Positions 32,306-41,355 of a stretch of 64,000 nucleotides of DNA are shown piece after piece (within the stretch, counting starts at the first letter, position 1; every line of letters starts with the position of its first letter). The position numbers and the translations under genes are program-made. The stretch comes from Phycisphaerales bacterium. GTDB taxonomy: Bacteria; Planctomycetota; Phycisphaerae; Phycisphaerales; UBA1924. The stretch is from NCBI GenBank assembly GCA_020831775.1, contig JAFIFZ010000012.1:1-64000 (forward strand), read 5' to 3'. Under the pieces are notes generated by a model. That model had not been told where the DNA came from. It did no database searches and saw only the letters and a program-made list of their open reading frames with translations.

Positions 32306-33907
32306 ATGGATACCGGCGGCGCTGCGGTTGTTCGCGGGGGCGGGCTCGGCGGAATTGCGCCGGGGCGGGCGCGGCGTGCGCCGATCATGCTATTGATCGC
32401 GGCGTCGGTGGTGGGGGTGCTGGCGGCGTTGCCGGTGGTGTATCTCTTTGTGCGCGCGTTGGAGGCGGGCGGGGGCGAACTGGCCGAGACCCTGCGCCGC
32501 CCCGGTCTGCTCGTGCTGGTGCTGCGCACGGCGGCGTTGGCGGGCGTGGTCGCGGGGGCGTCGGTCGCGATCGCGTTTGTGCTGGCGGTGCTGACCGCGG
32601 CGACGGACTTGCCCCTGCGGAGGCTGTCTTCGGTGGTTTCGGTGCTGCCGCTGGCGGTGCCGTGCTATGTGGGCGCTTCGGCGGTGGTGGGGCTGAGCGG
32701 CCCTGGGGGCGTGCTGGAGGGGATGGGGACTGCGCGTGGGTTCTGGGCCGCGGCGGTGGTGCTGACGCTGTTTGTCTTCCCGCTGGCGTACCTGCCGCTG
32801 CGGGCGTCGATCTCGCGCGTGGACCCGAGGCTGGTCGACGCCGCGAGGTCGCTGGGAGAGAGCGGGCTGGGCGCGACGCTGCGGGTGATCTTGGCGTGGT
32901 CGTGGCCTGCGTGCGTGGGTGGGGGCGTGCTCGTGGGGCTGTACACGCTGGGCGAGTTCGGGGCGGTGACGATGCTCCGCTGCGACACGCTGACGGCGGT
33001 GATCTACGAGCAGTACCGCTCGTCGTTCAGCCGCACGGGCGCCGCGGTGTCGAGCCTGCTGCTGGTCGTGCTGGTGCTGGCGTTGCTGGGTGTCGGAGGG
33101 CTGTTGAGGCGACGCGGGAAGTGGTCGTCGGCGCGCGGTTCTTCGCGCGGAGGCGTGACGCTGAGGCTGGGCGCGTGGCGCTGGCCCGCGTTTGCGTTGG
33201 TGATGCTGATCGGCGCCGGGCCTGTGCTGCTGGTGGTGCTCACGTTGCTCTCGTGGCTTGGGTACGAAGGCGGCGCGGTCGGAGTGGGCGGCGGGCTCTG
33301 GGCCGGGGCTGCGACTTCCGCCTCGGTCGCGATCGCCGCGGGCGTCGCCTGCGTGCTCATGACCGCCCCGGCCGCGGTGCTCGCGGCCCGCTACCCCGGA
33401 CGCGTCTCGGGCCTCGTCGAGCGGGCAGTCTCGACCGGCTTTGCGCTCCCGGGGATCGTGGTGGCGCTCGGGCTTGCGTTCTTCGCCCTGCGTGCGACGC
33501 CCTTTGTGTACCAGACCTGGGCGATGGTGATCGCGGCGTTCGTGGTCTTGTTTGCGGCCCAGTCGCTCATGGCGCTGCGGGCGTCCCTGGAGCGGTCGCC
33601 CGTGCGTCTTGAGGAGGCGGCGCGTACGCTCGGACGCGGGCCGGTGGGCGCGTTTGTCGGAGTGACGCTGCCCGGGTTGGCCCCGGGGATCGGAGCGGCC
33701 TGGGTGCTGGTGACGCTGTCTGCCATGAAGGAACTGCCGGCGATGCTGCTGCTCAGCCCCGCGGGGAGCGTGAGCCTGGCGGAGCTGGTCTGGTCGTCGA
33801 CGCGGGAGGCGATGTTCGCGTCGGCCGCGGCGCCCGGGCTGGCGCTCATCGGCGTCTCGGCCGGGCTGGTGTGGCTCGTGGCGATGCGGGAAGGGCTGAC
33901 TCGATGA
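32306..33907 (+). CDS. iron(III) ABC importer, fused permease (FbpB type)
   Basis: The 533-residue protein contains two BPD-type permease halves in one chain, about 12 helices in all, as in FbpB/AfuB. The EAA-like coupling loops are SRVDPRLVDAARSLGESGLG (about 175-195) in the first half and LERSPVRLEEAARTLGRGP (about 430-450) in the second. ATG 32306 was chosen because GGAGGG lies about nine bases upstream; a TTG at 32282 is possible. The stop overlaps the ATPase start by four bases. With the binding protein and ATPase it forms a complete importer of ferric iron. GC at third positions is very high, like its neighbours. Confidence 0.92.
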   Translation: MDTGGAAVVRGGGLGGIAPGRARRAPIMLLIAASVVGVLAALPVVYLFVRALEAGGGELAETLRRPGLLVLVLRTAALAGVVAGASVAIAFVLAVLTAATDLPLRRLSSVVSVLPLAVPCYVGASAVVGLSGPGGVLEGMGTARGFWAAAVVLTLFVFPLAYLPLRASISRVDPRLVDAARSLGESGLGATLRVILAWSWPACVGGGVLVGLYTLGEFGAVTMLRCDTLTAVIYEQYRSSFSRTGAAVSSLLLVVLVLALLGVGGLLRRRGKWSSARGSSRGGVTLRLGAWRWPAFALVMLIGAGPVLLVVLTLLSWLGYEGGAVGVGGGLWAGAATSASVAIAAGVACVLMTAPAAVLAARYPGRVSGLVERAVSTGFALPGIVVALGLAFFALRATPFVYQTWAMVIAAFVVLFAAQSLMALRASLERSPVRLEEAARTLGRGPVGAFVGVTLPGLAPGIGAAWVLVTLSAMKELPAMLLLSPAGSVSLAELVWSSTREAMFASAAAPGLALIGVSAGLVWLVAMREGLTR

Positions 33908-35067
33908 CCGAATGCAAAGCGCACGCGATCTGCTGCCGGAGCCTCTCCAAGTCGTTCGGAGAGACGCCGGTGCTGCGCTCGCTGAACCTCTGCGTCGATC
34001 GGGGCGAGCTCGTCTGCCTGCTCGGCCCCAGCGGCTGCGGCAAGACAACGCTCCTCCGCTGCATCGCCGGCTTCGAGCACCCCGGCGCGGGCTCGATCCA
34101 GATCGGCGGCAAGACCGTCGCCGGCGCGGGGCTGGCCACACCCGCGGCGCCCGAGGCGAGGCGAGTCGGCGTGGTCTTTCAGGAGGCGGCGCTCTTCCCG
34201 CACCTGAGCGTCCTGGGCAATGTCGCCTTTGGGCTGTCGCAGGGGAGGGGCCTGCTGTCGAGGCTCGGGCGTGGGCCGGGCAGGGCGGAGCGGGCCAGGG
34301 CTCGGGAGATGCTCGACCTTGTGGGCCTTGCAGACAAGGCGGACCGACGCCCGGGCGAACTCTCGGGTGGCGAGCAGCAGCGCGTGGCCCTCGCCAGAGC
34401 GCTGGCGCCGGAGCCGGAAGTGGTGCTGCTCGATGAGCCGTTCGCGAATCTCGACCGTTCGTTGCGGCTGACCCTCCGGCGTGAGGTGCGCGATGCGCTG
34501 AAGGCCTGCGGCGCGACCGCCATCCTCGTCACCCACGATCAGGACGAGGCCTTCACCATGGCCGACCGCGTGGGCGTGATGCTCGACGGCGAGATCGCCC
34601 AGATCGAACCGCCCGAACGCATCTACGACCATCCAGCCGACACCCGCGTCGCCTCGATGGTCGGTCGCGGGGCGCTGCTCGACGCGAGCGTTGAGGATGG
34701 CGGGCTGGTCTGCTGCGGGCTCGGACGCGTCAGCGCCGACGGGATCGGCGAGGCGTGCGCGGGCGCGGGCTGCTCTGTCTTCGTCCGCCCCGAGGGCCTG
34801 CGCCTGAACCCAGAGGGCTGCCCGAGATCGGTCGCGGGGCGGGTGGTCCGCGTCGAGTACGCGGGCGATCACCGGCTCGTGACGGTCGACATCGGAAATG
34901 GCGCCGCGATCCCGGTGAAGGTCGATCCGAACCTGCGCGTGAGCGTGGGGACGGAGGTCGGCGTCGAGGTGGTGGGGCCGGTGCGCGTGGTGCGGGGCGT
35001 CAAGCCCCCCTCGCCCGTGACCGTCAGCGCCAAGCGGACGGCCGACGCGGGGCGCCGCGATCGCTGA
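33904..35067 (+). CDS. iron(III) ABC importer, ATPase (FbpC type)
   Basis: The 387-residue ATPase energises the FbpA/FbpB-type importer. Walker A GPSGCGKT lies at about 42-49, a Q-loop in VVFQEAALFPHLS, signature LSGGEQQRVALARAL at about 155-169, Walker B VVLLDEPFANLD at about 176-187, and H-loop VTHDQDEA at about 210. The C-terminal 130 residues are the regulatory TOBE-type domain found in FbpC and PotA (CSVFVRPEGLRLN, VGTEVGVEVVG). ATG 33904 lies inside the permease stop. The next gene is on the opposite strand, seven bases past the stop. Confidence 0.93.
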   Translation: MTECKAHAICCRSLSKSFGETPVLRSLNLCVDRGELVCLLGPSGCGKTTLLRCIAGFEHPGAGSIQIGGKTVAGAGLATPAAPEARRVGVVFQEAALFPHLSVLGNVAFGLSQGRGLLSRLGRGPGRAERARAREMLDLVGLADKADRRPGELSGGEQQRVALARALAPEPEVVLLDEPFANLDRSLRLTLRREVRDALKACGATAILVTHDQDEAFTMADRVGVMLDGEIAQIEPPERIYDHPADTRVASMVGRGALLDASVEDGGLVCCGLGRVSADGIGEACAGAGCSVFVRPEGLRLNPEGCPRSVAGRVVRVEYAGDHRLVTVDIGNGAAIPVKVDPNLRVSVGTEVGVEVVGPVRVVRGVKPPSPVTVSAKRTADAGRRDR

Positions 35068-35073
35068 GCCGCT

Positions 35074-36633
35074 TCACGCAGGCCTGATCCCGCGGTAGAG
35101 GGCCTGGAGGCGTTCGGCCTCCTGCCTGCGGACCTGGTCGAGCACGAGGCGGGGGATGCGCCACTCTTTCTGATCGGCCGTCACATTCGAGCAGTGCTCG
35201 GTGAGGCAGCGGTAGAGGAACTTGAAGGCGTCGCGTGGCTGGTGCATCTGGTCGAGCGCGTCGACGAGGTCTTGGCGCGTGACATCTTCTGCGAAGAGGT
35301 CCAGCAGAGAGAAGGGCTCGGCGCCGCTGCGCAGGCAGGCGTGCAGGCGCGCCGTGCAGAGGTCGTAGAGCATCGGGCCCGTCCAGCTCAGGCGTTCGAT
35401 GAGGCTCTGCTTGTCCAAGCGGGCTTCCTGGAAGAAGGCGCTGGACTCTTTAAACAGCGCGTGGCGCAGCTCGATCGGCAGGAGCATTTTCACGCCGATG
35501 CGTTCCTGCTGGAGGAACTTGTTGTTGAACATCGGCCAGACCACGGCGCGCATGCGCTCGGCGTCGCCGGAGATCAGGGTCGGCTCGTCGATCCGGTCGA
35601 TGATCACCAGCACGCCCGAATAGCCAAGCTGGCCCAGCACGCGGCGAAGGCGAGAGAGCATGTGGTAGCGGGGCTCGTCGGAGTTGCTCACCGGCAGCAC
35701 GCCCGGCTGGCGGTCCATCGGCTCGATGTGCTCCAGCGAGCGGGCGATCGACATGTCGCTGCGGTCGAGCATGCGGAGCTGGCGTGCGATCCGCCTCGCC
35801 TGGCGCCGGACGCCCAGCTTGTCCCACCACAGCCTCTTGAGCAGCACGATCGCCCAGAACGCCAGCGCCGCGACAAACGCGACAGTCCACGCTGTGCCGC
35901 CCTGCCCGCCCCCGACGGTCCAGAACCCCGCCAGCACGAGCGCCGGCAGCAGCCAGCCGCCGACAGCCGCGAGGTTCCAGGCGAGGCGCGAGCGAGAGAT
36001 CGGGGGGTGGACGATCTTCCGCAGACGCGCGGTCCGGTCGTGCGCGCGCTCGTGGGCGTCGTAGACCGCCTGCAGCAGCACCAGGTCTTTCTTCAGGCCC
36101 GGGTCCATGCGGCGCGCGGCGCGTGCCGCCTCGCTGCCCGGCCCGGTGTCGGTCGCCGAGCTCTCGGCGCCGGGCGTGTCGGGCTCGCCCACCAGCATGT
36201 CTACGAGGCGCGTCACGCCGACAGAGAGGATCGCGTCGATGTGGTCGACCAGCCGGATCGAGCGGAACGACTCGCTCGGGTCATCGGCCCCGGCCCGCTC
36301 ATGGAAGTGGTCGAGCTTGCTGTTCAGGTCGTCGTAGTGGACGAGATAGATCTTCTCGTGCGGGCGCTCGCGGTTGTGCGTGTTCACGGCGGCGTCGATC
36401 TGGATCTTGATCGCCGTCTTGCCGCTGCCCTTTTCGCCGAAGACGATCGAGCTGGAGGGCCGGGAGAGCTGGCCGAGGATCTTCTCGAAGTCCGAGTGCA
36501 CGGTCGCGGGGCGATCGCTCTCGTCGGCGGCGGGTGAGCTGAGGCGCGCAAAGACCTCGTCGTGGCGGGCCTCCTCGCCCCGGAAGGGGTTCTCGGCGAT
36601 GTTCCAGTGATCGAAGAACTGCGAGAGGTTCAT
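35074..36633 (-). CDS. KAP-like P-loop ATPase with inserted membrane hairpin
   Basis: The 519-residue protein has Walker A GEKGSGKT at 66-73 and a Walker B-like strand GVLVIIDRIDEP at about 338-349. Between them, two hydrophobic segments (about 214-234 and 243-263) form a membrane hairpin. Membrane helices inserted between the Walker motifs are the hallmark of KAP NTPases, some of which act in signalling or phage defence; the FxxxxNPF opening also recalls ExeA-type ATPases. The C-terminal 120 residues are helical with no recognised domain. AAGGGA precedes the ATG. It follows the phosphomannomutase gene on the same strand with a 30-base gap. Partner and role unknown. Confidence 0.7.
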   Translation of the reverse strand: MNLSQFFDHWNIAENPFRGEEARHDEVFARLSSPAADESDRPATVHSDFEKILGQLSRPSSSIVFGEKGSGKTAIKIQIDAAVNTHNRERPHEKIYLVHYDDLNSKLDHFHERAGADDPSESFRSIRLVDHIDAILSVGVTRLVDMLVGEPDTPGAESSATDTGPGSEAARAARRMDPGLKKDLVLLQAVYDAHERAHDRTARLRKIVHPPISRSRLAWNLAAVGGWLLPALVLAGFWTVGGGQGGTAWTVAFVAALAFWAIVLLKRLWWDKLGVRRQARRIARQLRMLDRSDMSIARSLEHIEPMDRQPGVLPVSNSDEPRYHMLSRLRRVLGQLGYSGVLVIIDRIDEPTLISGDAERMRAVVWPMFNNKFLQQERIGVKMLLPIELRHALFKESSAFFQEARLDKQSLIERLSWTGPMLYDLCTARLHACLRSGAEPFSLLDLFAEDVTRQDLVDALDQMHQPRDAFKFLYRCLTEHCSNVTADQKEWRIPRLVLDQVRRQEAERLQALYRGIRPA

Positions 36634-36663
36634 CGTCTGGCGGCGTTCCCTTCTTGCGCAGTC

Positions 36664-38073
36664 TCAGTGGTCAACGCGCGTGCCCAGGTGGGCGCTGAGC
36701 TCTTCGACGATCTTGTTCAGCGTCACCTCGTCCCTCGCCTCTGCGTTCAGACGCAGCAGCGGCTCGGTGTTGCTCTTTCTGATGTTGCACCACCAGCCCT
36801 CCTCGTCGAAGCAGTCGACCGTGATCCCGTCCAGATCATCGATCTCGCCCCGCGTGGCGTACTCCTCGATCACCGCCTCGAGCGCCTCGTCCTTCTCCTC
36901 GGTCTCGAAGTTGATCTCGCCGGACTGGACATACCGGGCGATCGGCCTGACCAGCTCGCTCACCGTCTTCCCGCTCGAAGCGATCACCGACAGCACCGAG
37001 GCCATCGCGATCACGCCCGAGTCGGCGTAGTAGTTGGACTTGAAGTAGAAGTGGCCCGAGAGCTCGCCCCCGAAGACGCCCTTGGTGTCCGCCAGCAGTT
37101 GCTTCATGAACACATGGCCGACGCGCCCGCGCTGGGGCTTGCCGCCTGCCGCCTCGATCTCCTCGGCCACGGCGCGGCTCGAGCGAAGGTCGTACGCGAT
37201 GGCCGAGCCCGGGCTCCTCTTGAGGAAGTGCTTGGCCAAGACCGCCGTCAGCAGGTCGCACCCGACGATCCCGCCCTTCTCATCGACCACGACGCAGCGG
37301 TCGGCGTCGCCGTCAAAGCAGATGCCAAGGTCGGCCTTCTCGGCCAGCACCGCCTCGCGGAGCTGCTGGAGGTTGGAGGCGACCAGCGGGTTGGGCTCGT
37401 GGACGAACTCGCCCTTGGAGTTGTCGAAGTTCAGCTCGACGATGTCGAGCCCCTCGATGTCCTTGCCCTTGCGCCCGAAGATCTTCGGGACCGCCGTGCC
37501 GGCCATCCCGTTGGAGGCGTCGACGACGACCTTCATCTGCTTGCCGTTGAGGTCGATGAAGCGGCGCACATGCGCGATGTACGCGTCCCACAGGTCGCGC
37601 TGCTCGCGCCGGCTGCCCTCTGCCGCCTGCACGCCCTTATCCGCCATCGCGGCGTACTTGCGGATCGTCGCAAGACCCGACACCTCGCCGACCGGCTTGG
37701 CCAGACGCTTGCAGATCTTGAACCCGTTGTACTGCGGCGGGTTGTGGCTGGCGGTCACCATCACGCCCCCGGCGCAGTCGAGGTGGTTCACCGCGAAGTA
37801 GATGAACGGCGTGTCGACCAGGCCGACATCGATCACATGCCCGCCGTGGGCGTTCACCCCCGCCATGAGCTTTTCAGAGAGCTGCGGGCTGCTGGTCCGC
37901 ATGTCGCGCCCGACGACGAGATTGTGCATCATCGGGCTCGTCTCGCCGGCGCTCGCGGCGTCTTCGAGCAGGAAGCGGCTGGCGCCGTATCCGATCTGCC
38001 AGCCCATCTGGTCGGTCAGCAGATCGGGGTAGGTCCCCCGGATGTCGTACGCCTTGAAGACCCGGCCCAGCAT
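36664..38073 (-). CDS. phosphomannomutase/phosphoglucomutase
   Basis: This 469-residue alpha-D-phosphohexomutase interconverts hexose 1- and 6-phosphates for nucleotide-sugar and polysaccharide synthesis. VFKAYDIRGTYP is the family start, GGVMVTASHNPPQYNG holds the phosphoserine (about Ser111), ICFDGDADRCVVVD the metal loop (about 253-266), GELSGHFYF the sugar-binding loop, and RKSNTEPLLRLN the phosphate-binding site. ATG 38073 is fixed by AGGAGG seven bases upstream; the frame is open a little further. The AlgC-type dual enzyme is likely but not proven. It may share a transcript with the DinG helicase upstream and the KAP-like ATPase downstream. Confidence 0.93.
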   Translation of the reverse strand: MLGRVFKAYDIRGTYPDLLTDQMGWQIGYGASRFLLEDAASAGETSPMMHNLVVGRDMRTSSPQLSEKLMAGVNAHGGHVIDVGLVDTPFIYFAVNHLDCAGGVMVTASHNPPQYNGFKICKRLAKPVGEVSGLATIRKYAAMADKGVQAAEGSRREQRDLWDAYIAHVRRFIDLNGKQMKVVVDASNGMAGTAVPKIFGRKGKDIEGLDIVELNFDNSKGEFVHEPNPLVASNLQQLREAVLAEKADLGICFDGDADRCVVVDEKGGIVGCDLLTAVLAKHFLKRSPGSAIAYDLRSSRAVAEEIEAAGGKPQRGRVGHVFMKQLLADTKGVFGGELSGHFYFKSNYYADSGVIAMASVLSVIASSGKTVSELVRPIARYVQSGEINFETEEKDEALEAVIEEYATRGEIDDLDGITVDCFDEEGWWCNIRKSNTEPLLRLNAEARDEVTLNKIVEELSAHLGTRVDH

Positions 38074-38191
38074 GCATCTACCTCCTGTCACGGTTGTTGC
38101 AATCAGGTGGCAAGCCTAGACGATGCATTTGCAAAAAGCGCGGTTGTTCGAGTTCGGTACGGGTTGTTTGTTGAAGGCCGCCGCGCCGATT

Positions 38192-40255
38192 TCATTCCGT
38201 CAACAGCCGGGGCGTCACACCAGGCGGGAGGGCTTCGAGAAACCTCCGCCCATAACGGGCGGTCAGCAGGCGCGGGTCCAGCACCGCGACGCGGCCGGTG
38301 TCCTCCGCCGAACGAACCAGCCGCCCGAACCCCTGCTTGAACCGGATCACCGCGCGCGGGATCGAGTCTTCCATGAACGGGTCCCCCCCCCGGGCCTTGA
38401 TCAGCTCCGACCTCGCCTCTGTCAGCGGGCGATCCGGCGGCTCGAAGGGCAGCTTGGTGATGATCACATTCCGCAGCGCCCGCCCCCGCACATCGACCCC
38501 CTGCCAGAACGAGTCGGCCCCCAGCAGCACCGACCGGTCGTTGGACCGGAACCTTTTGACCAGTTCCGTCCGCGAGCCCTCGCGCCCGTGCACAAGCAAC
38601 TGCATCCCCAGCGAGCGCAACGGCGATTCCAGCTCCGCAGCGACCGCATAGAGCATCCCGAAACTCGTAAACAGCACGAACGCGCCCCCGTCGGTCGCCG
38701 AGACATGGTCGAGGATGCGCCCCGTCAGCAGGCGAACATACTCGGCGCTCGGCCTTGAAGGCGGGCGGGGCATCGACCCGTCCACATACAGCTCGACCTG
38801 CTTTGCAAGATCGAACGGGCTGCCGAGCCGCTTCGTCGTCGCCCCATCGCACCCCAGGCGCGACATCGTGTGCGCAAAGGCCGTCTCGGCTCGTTCGAGT
38901 GGTTCGTCGTCCTTGGGCGTGCGCGTCGCCAGCGTGGCGCTGGTGAGCACAACGCTCACGGGCTTGTCGAACAGGTGCTCGCGCAGCACGCCCGAGACCT
39001 CGACCGGGGCGCACGCGAGCTTGATGCGCGGGCCGGCGCGTCCCTGGTCGATCTCGATCCAGTACACCGCCGACTCGAGCTTCTGCTTGAGCAGCGAGCC
39101 GCAGACCTCGGCGATGTCGCTCGCGCGTTTGGCGTACGAGTTCAGCTCGTGCCGGTCTTCCTCGCCGCTGATCGTCTCGCGGAGAGTCTTGAGGCGCAAT
39201 GCAAGGCGCGTCATCGCCGGCGACAGCCCGTCTTCGATCTCCGGCGGCTCGCGCAGGCGGATCGTCATTGGGAACTGGCCGCCCCGCGAGAGGGTCATGC
39301 ACGCGTCGAAAAACCGACGCGTCGCCGACGCGGCCTCCATCGCCGACTCGATCGCGGCCTCGACCGCGTCGATATCCGCCCCGGCCATCGGATTCTGCAT
39401 GAGCTGGGCGAGGTACCCCTTGCGCCGTCGCGGATCGTACAGGACGCGGAGCAGGGGCAGCACGCGTCCCTCGGTGAGCGAGAGCCCGAAGTGCTCGACC
39501 GCCGCGTCCTCGACGCCGTGCGCCTCGTCGAGGATCACATGGTCGTAGCGGGGGAGGATGCCGACGCCCGCCGCACGCAGCGCCAGATCAGAAAAGAAGA
39601 GGGCGTGGTTGCAGATCAACAGGTTCGCGGCCTCCGCCTCACGCCGCGCCTTCTGGTAGAAGCACTGCTTGTAACGCGGGCAGCGCCGGCCCATGCAGTT
39701 GTCGCTGTCGCTGCGGACATGGTCCCACACCTCGCCCCGTTCGAGGATCGGCAGCGTCGAGAGCGTGCCGTCGTCGGTGCTGTACGCCCAGTCCTCGATC
39801 TGCTGCAGCGATCGCTTCGACTCGTTGTCGCGCAGCAAAGCGTCGGCCCGGCGCGAGGCGAGCTCCAGCCTCCGGATGCTCAGGTAGTTGCTGCGTCCCT
39901 TGACGAGCACGGGGCGCACGCCGTGGGGCCAGCCGAGCGCCTCGCCCATGGGCTCAAGGGCCGAGCGCACCAGCGGGACATCCTTCTCGACGAGCTGTTC
40001 CTGCAGCGCGATCGTGTTGGTCGCCACGACCACGACCTCGCCCTTGGCCATCACCCGGGCCATGGCCGGGGCGAGATAGGCGAACGACTTGCCCACGCCC
40101 GTCCCCGCCTCGACGAGCAGGTGCGAGCGGGCCTCGAGGGCGCGTTCGACCGCCGACGCCATCTCGACCTGCTGCGGGCGCGGCTCGTAGTGCTCCCCGA
40201 GCACACCCGCCACAGGCCCGGTCCGACCGAAAATGTCGCCGATGCCGACTGTCAT
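38192..40255 (-). CDS. DinG-type (XPD-family) DNA helicase
   Basis: The 687-residue superfamily 2 helicase has Walker A LVEAGTGVGKS at 47-57, ATNTIALQEQLV (motif Ia), the iron-sulfur cysteine cluster near 190-205 (CMGRRCPRYKQC plus neighbours), NLLICNHALFF, the DEAH box ILDEAHGVEDAA at about 243-254, and late motifs LLGADSFWQGVDVRG and GFGRLVRSAEDTGR with the arginine finger. DinG-type enzymes unwind R-loops and damaged or quadruplex DNA with 5'-to-3' polarity. No exonuclease domain is fused. TACGAT seven bases before the ATG suggests a leaderless transcript. The gene is followed 118 bases later by phosphomannomutase. Confidence 0.92.
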   Translation of the reverse strand: MTVGIGDIFGRTGPVAGVLGEHYEPRPQQVEMASAVERALEARSHLLVEAGTGVGKSFAYLAPAMARVMAKGEVVVVATNTIALQEQLVEKDVPLVRSALEPMGEALGWPHGVRPVLVKGRSNYLSIRRLELASRRADALLRDNESKRSLQQIEDWAYSTDDGTLSTLPILERGEVWDHVRSDSDNCMGRRCPRYKQCFYQKARREAEAANLLICNHALFFSDLALRAAGVGILPRYDHVILDEAHGVEDAAVEHFGLSLTEGRVLPLLRVLYDPRRRKGYLAQLMQNPMAGADIDAVEAAIESAMEAASATRRFFDACMTLSRGGQFPMTIRLREPPEIEDGLSPAMTRLALRLKTLRETISGEEDRHELNSYAKRASDIAEVCGSLLKQKLESAVYWIEIDQGRAGPRIKLACAPVEVSGVLREHLFDKPVSVVLTSATLATRTPKDDEPLERAETAFAHTMSRLGCDGATTKRLGSPFDLAKQVELYVDGSMPRPPSRPSAEYVRLLTGRILDHVSATDGGAFVLFTSFGMLYAVAAELESPLRSLGMQLLVHGREGSRTELVKRFRSNDRSVLLGADSFWQGVDVRGRALRNVIITKLPFEPPDRPLTEARSELIKARGGDPFMEDSIPRAVIRFKQGFGRLVRSAEDTGRVAVLDPRLLTARYGRRFLEALPPGVTPRLLTE

Positions 40256-40262
40256 GGATGTG

Positions 40263-40268
40263 ATCGTA
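40263..40268 (-). promoter_or_regulatory. putative -10 box of the leaderless helicase gene
   Basis: Minus-strand TACGAT is followed by seven bases and the ATG at 40255, with no Shine-Dalgarno sequence. It matches the pattern at recO and the nucleotidyltransferase gene. Confidence 0.35.
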
Positions 40269-40312
40269 ACCGCCCCGAACCCCGACCCTTCTCGCCCCCA
40301 AGACCTCCGTCC

Positions 40313-40412
40313 CCCCCGTGCCTAAGTGCCTCCGCCCCTCCGTGCCTCCGTGCCTAAGTCCGTCTCTCCGTCTCTCCGTCTCTCCGTCTCTTCCCCTCTC
40401 CGTCTCTTCCCC
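40313..40412. repeat. pyrimidine-rich tandem repeat tract
   Basis: Four perfect tandem copies of CCGTCTCT (40360-40391) are followed by degenerate copies. They are preceded by a second simple pattern built from GTGCCTCC and GTGCCTAA units (about 40316-40359). The tract fills the gap between the sulfoxide reductase stop and the helicase promoter. No gene or terminator is visible. Such arrays change length by slippage. Confidence 0.75.
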
Positions 40413-40415
40413 CCC

Positions 40416-40955
40416 TCACACCCTCAACACCTCCGGCCGCTCATCCCCTGGCGCACTCAACCCCAGCCGCTCCATGAGCGCCGTCATCCCCTCGATATCC
40501 GCCTCGCTGAATGCGCCGGTCTCGTAGCTGTCCCCGTCGAGCACGCCCCAGCACGAACCGTCGCTCTCGAAGAGCGGGACCACGATCTCCGAAAGATCGC
40601 GCGGGTCGCAGGCGATGTAGTTCTCGCCGAGCGTGCGCACATCGTCGATCAGGATCGGGCGGCGATCCAGATACCCCCGCCCGCACATCCCCTGCATCCC
40701 GATGGGCGAGCAGGCGGGCTTGTCGCGCCGCTCCAGCAGCACCATCGATTCGGCGTCCGCCTCGATCCCGTAGAAGCCGATCCACGAGATCCCGCGCCCC
40801 GGCCCGTCGCCCCCGAAGGCCTCCCAGAGCAGATCGACCGCGAGCTTCATCGCCCGCTCTCTGGTCAGCTCGGCGGGCTCGGACGGCGCAGAAGAAAGCG
40901 AGCGCGACAACACCGGGGCGTAGTCGCGCTCGAACTTCGGTTGTTGAACTGTCAT
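40416..40955 (-). CDS. msrC: free methionine-(R)-sulfoxide reductase (GAF type)
   Basis: The 179-residue GAF-domain protein matches fRMsr/YebR, which reduces free L-methionine-(R)-sulfoxide. Diagnostic segments are GISWIGFYGI (about 55-64), RDKPACSPIGMQGMCGRGY (about 78-95), IACDPRDLSEIVVPL (about 114-128) and WGVLDGDSY. All three redox cysteines are present at 82, 91 and 116, close to 84, 94 and 118 of the Escherichia coli enzyme. The first 40 residues are a variable extension. ATG 40955 lies seven bases after the rpsR stop, so the two genes share a transcript. Confidence 0.88.
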   Translation of the reverse strand: MTVQQPKFERDYAPVLSRSLSSAPSEPAELTRERAMKLAVDLLWEAFGGDGPGRGISWIGFYGIEADAESMVLLERRDKPACSPIGMQGMCGRGYLDRRPILIDDVRTLGENYIACDPRDLSEIVVPLFESDGSCWGVLDGDSYETGAFSEADIEGMTALMERLGLSAPGDERPEVLRV

Positions 40956-40962
40956 GGCCGGA

Positions 40963-41232
40963 TCAGAGCGTCGCGGAGGTGTACGGCAGCAGGCCGAGGA
41001 ACCTCGCACGCTTGACCGCCTGGGCGATCAGCTTCTGCTCGCGGGCCGTGGTCTGCAGACGCTTGCGCCCGTAGATCTTGCCGTTGGGGCTCATGGCGCG
41101 ACGCAGGGACTCGACATCCTTGTAGTCGACATACTCGATGCCTTCGCCCGAGGTCTTGACGAGCTTGGGACGGGGGGGGCCGCCGAAGCGTCCTCCGTCT
41201 CTGGGACCGCCGCTGCCACCGTGTCTGGACAT
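40963..41232 (-). CDS. rpsR: 30S ribosomal protein bS18
   Basis: The 89-residue protein has a disordered glycine- and arginine-rich start. IEYVDYKDVESLRRAMSPNGKI and GRKRLQTTAREQKLIAQAVKRAR are the S18 core that packs beside S6 on the platform of the small subunit, and it ends in FLGLLPYTSATL. GAGGTTC is a modest ribosome-binding site. A TAAACT -10-like box near 41327 on the minus strand would give a leader of about 90 bases. It is not next to rpsF or rplI here, unlike the common rpsF-rpsR-rplI operon. Confidence 0.95.
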   Translation of the reverse strand: MSRHGGSGGPRDGGRFGGPPRPKLVKTSGEGIEYVDYKDVESLRRAMSPNGKIYGRKRLQTTAREQKLIAQAVKRARFLGLLPYTSATL

Positions 41233-41355
41233 TCTGAACCTCTTTGCCGTCTTGGTCGTTCGGCCCGCACCGTCCGGCCTCCATCGGCCGGCCCGGCGTT
41301 GCGGGCGACGGGAACTGCAGGGGCGAGTTTAGGCGCTCGGGCCGCTCTGGTCTGT

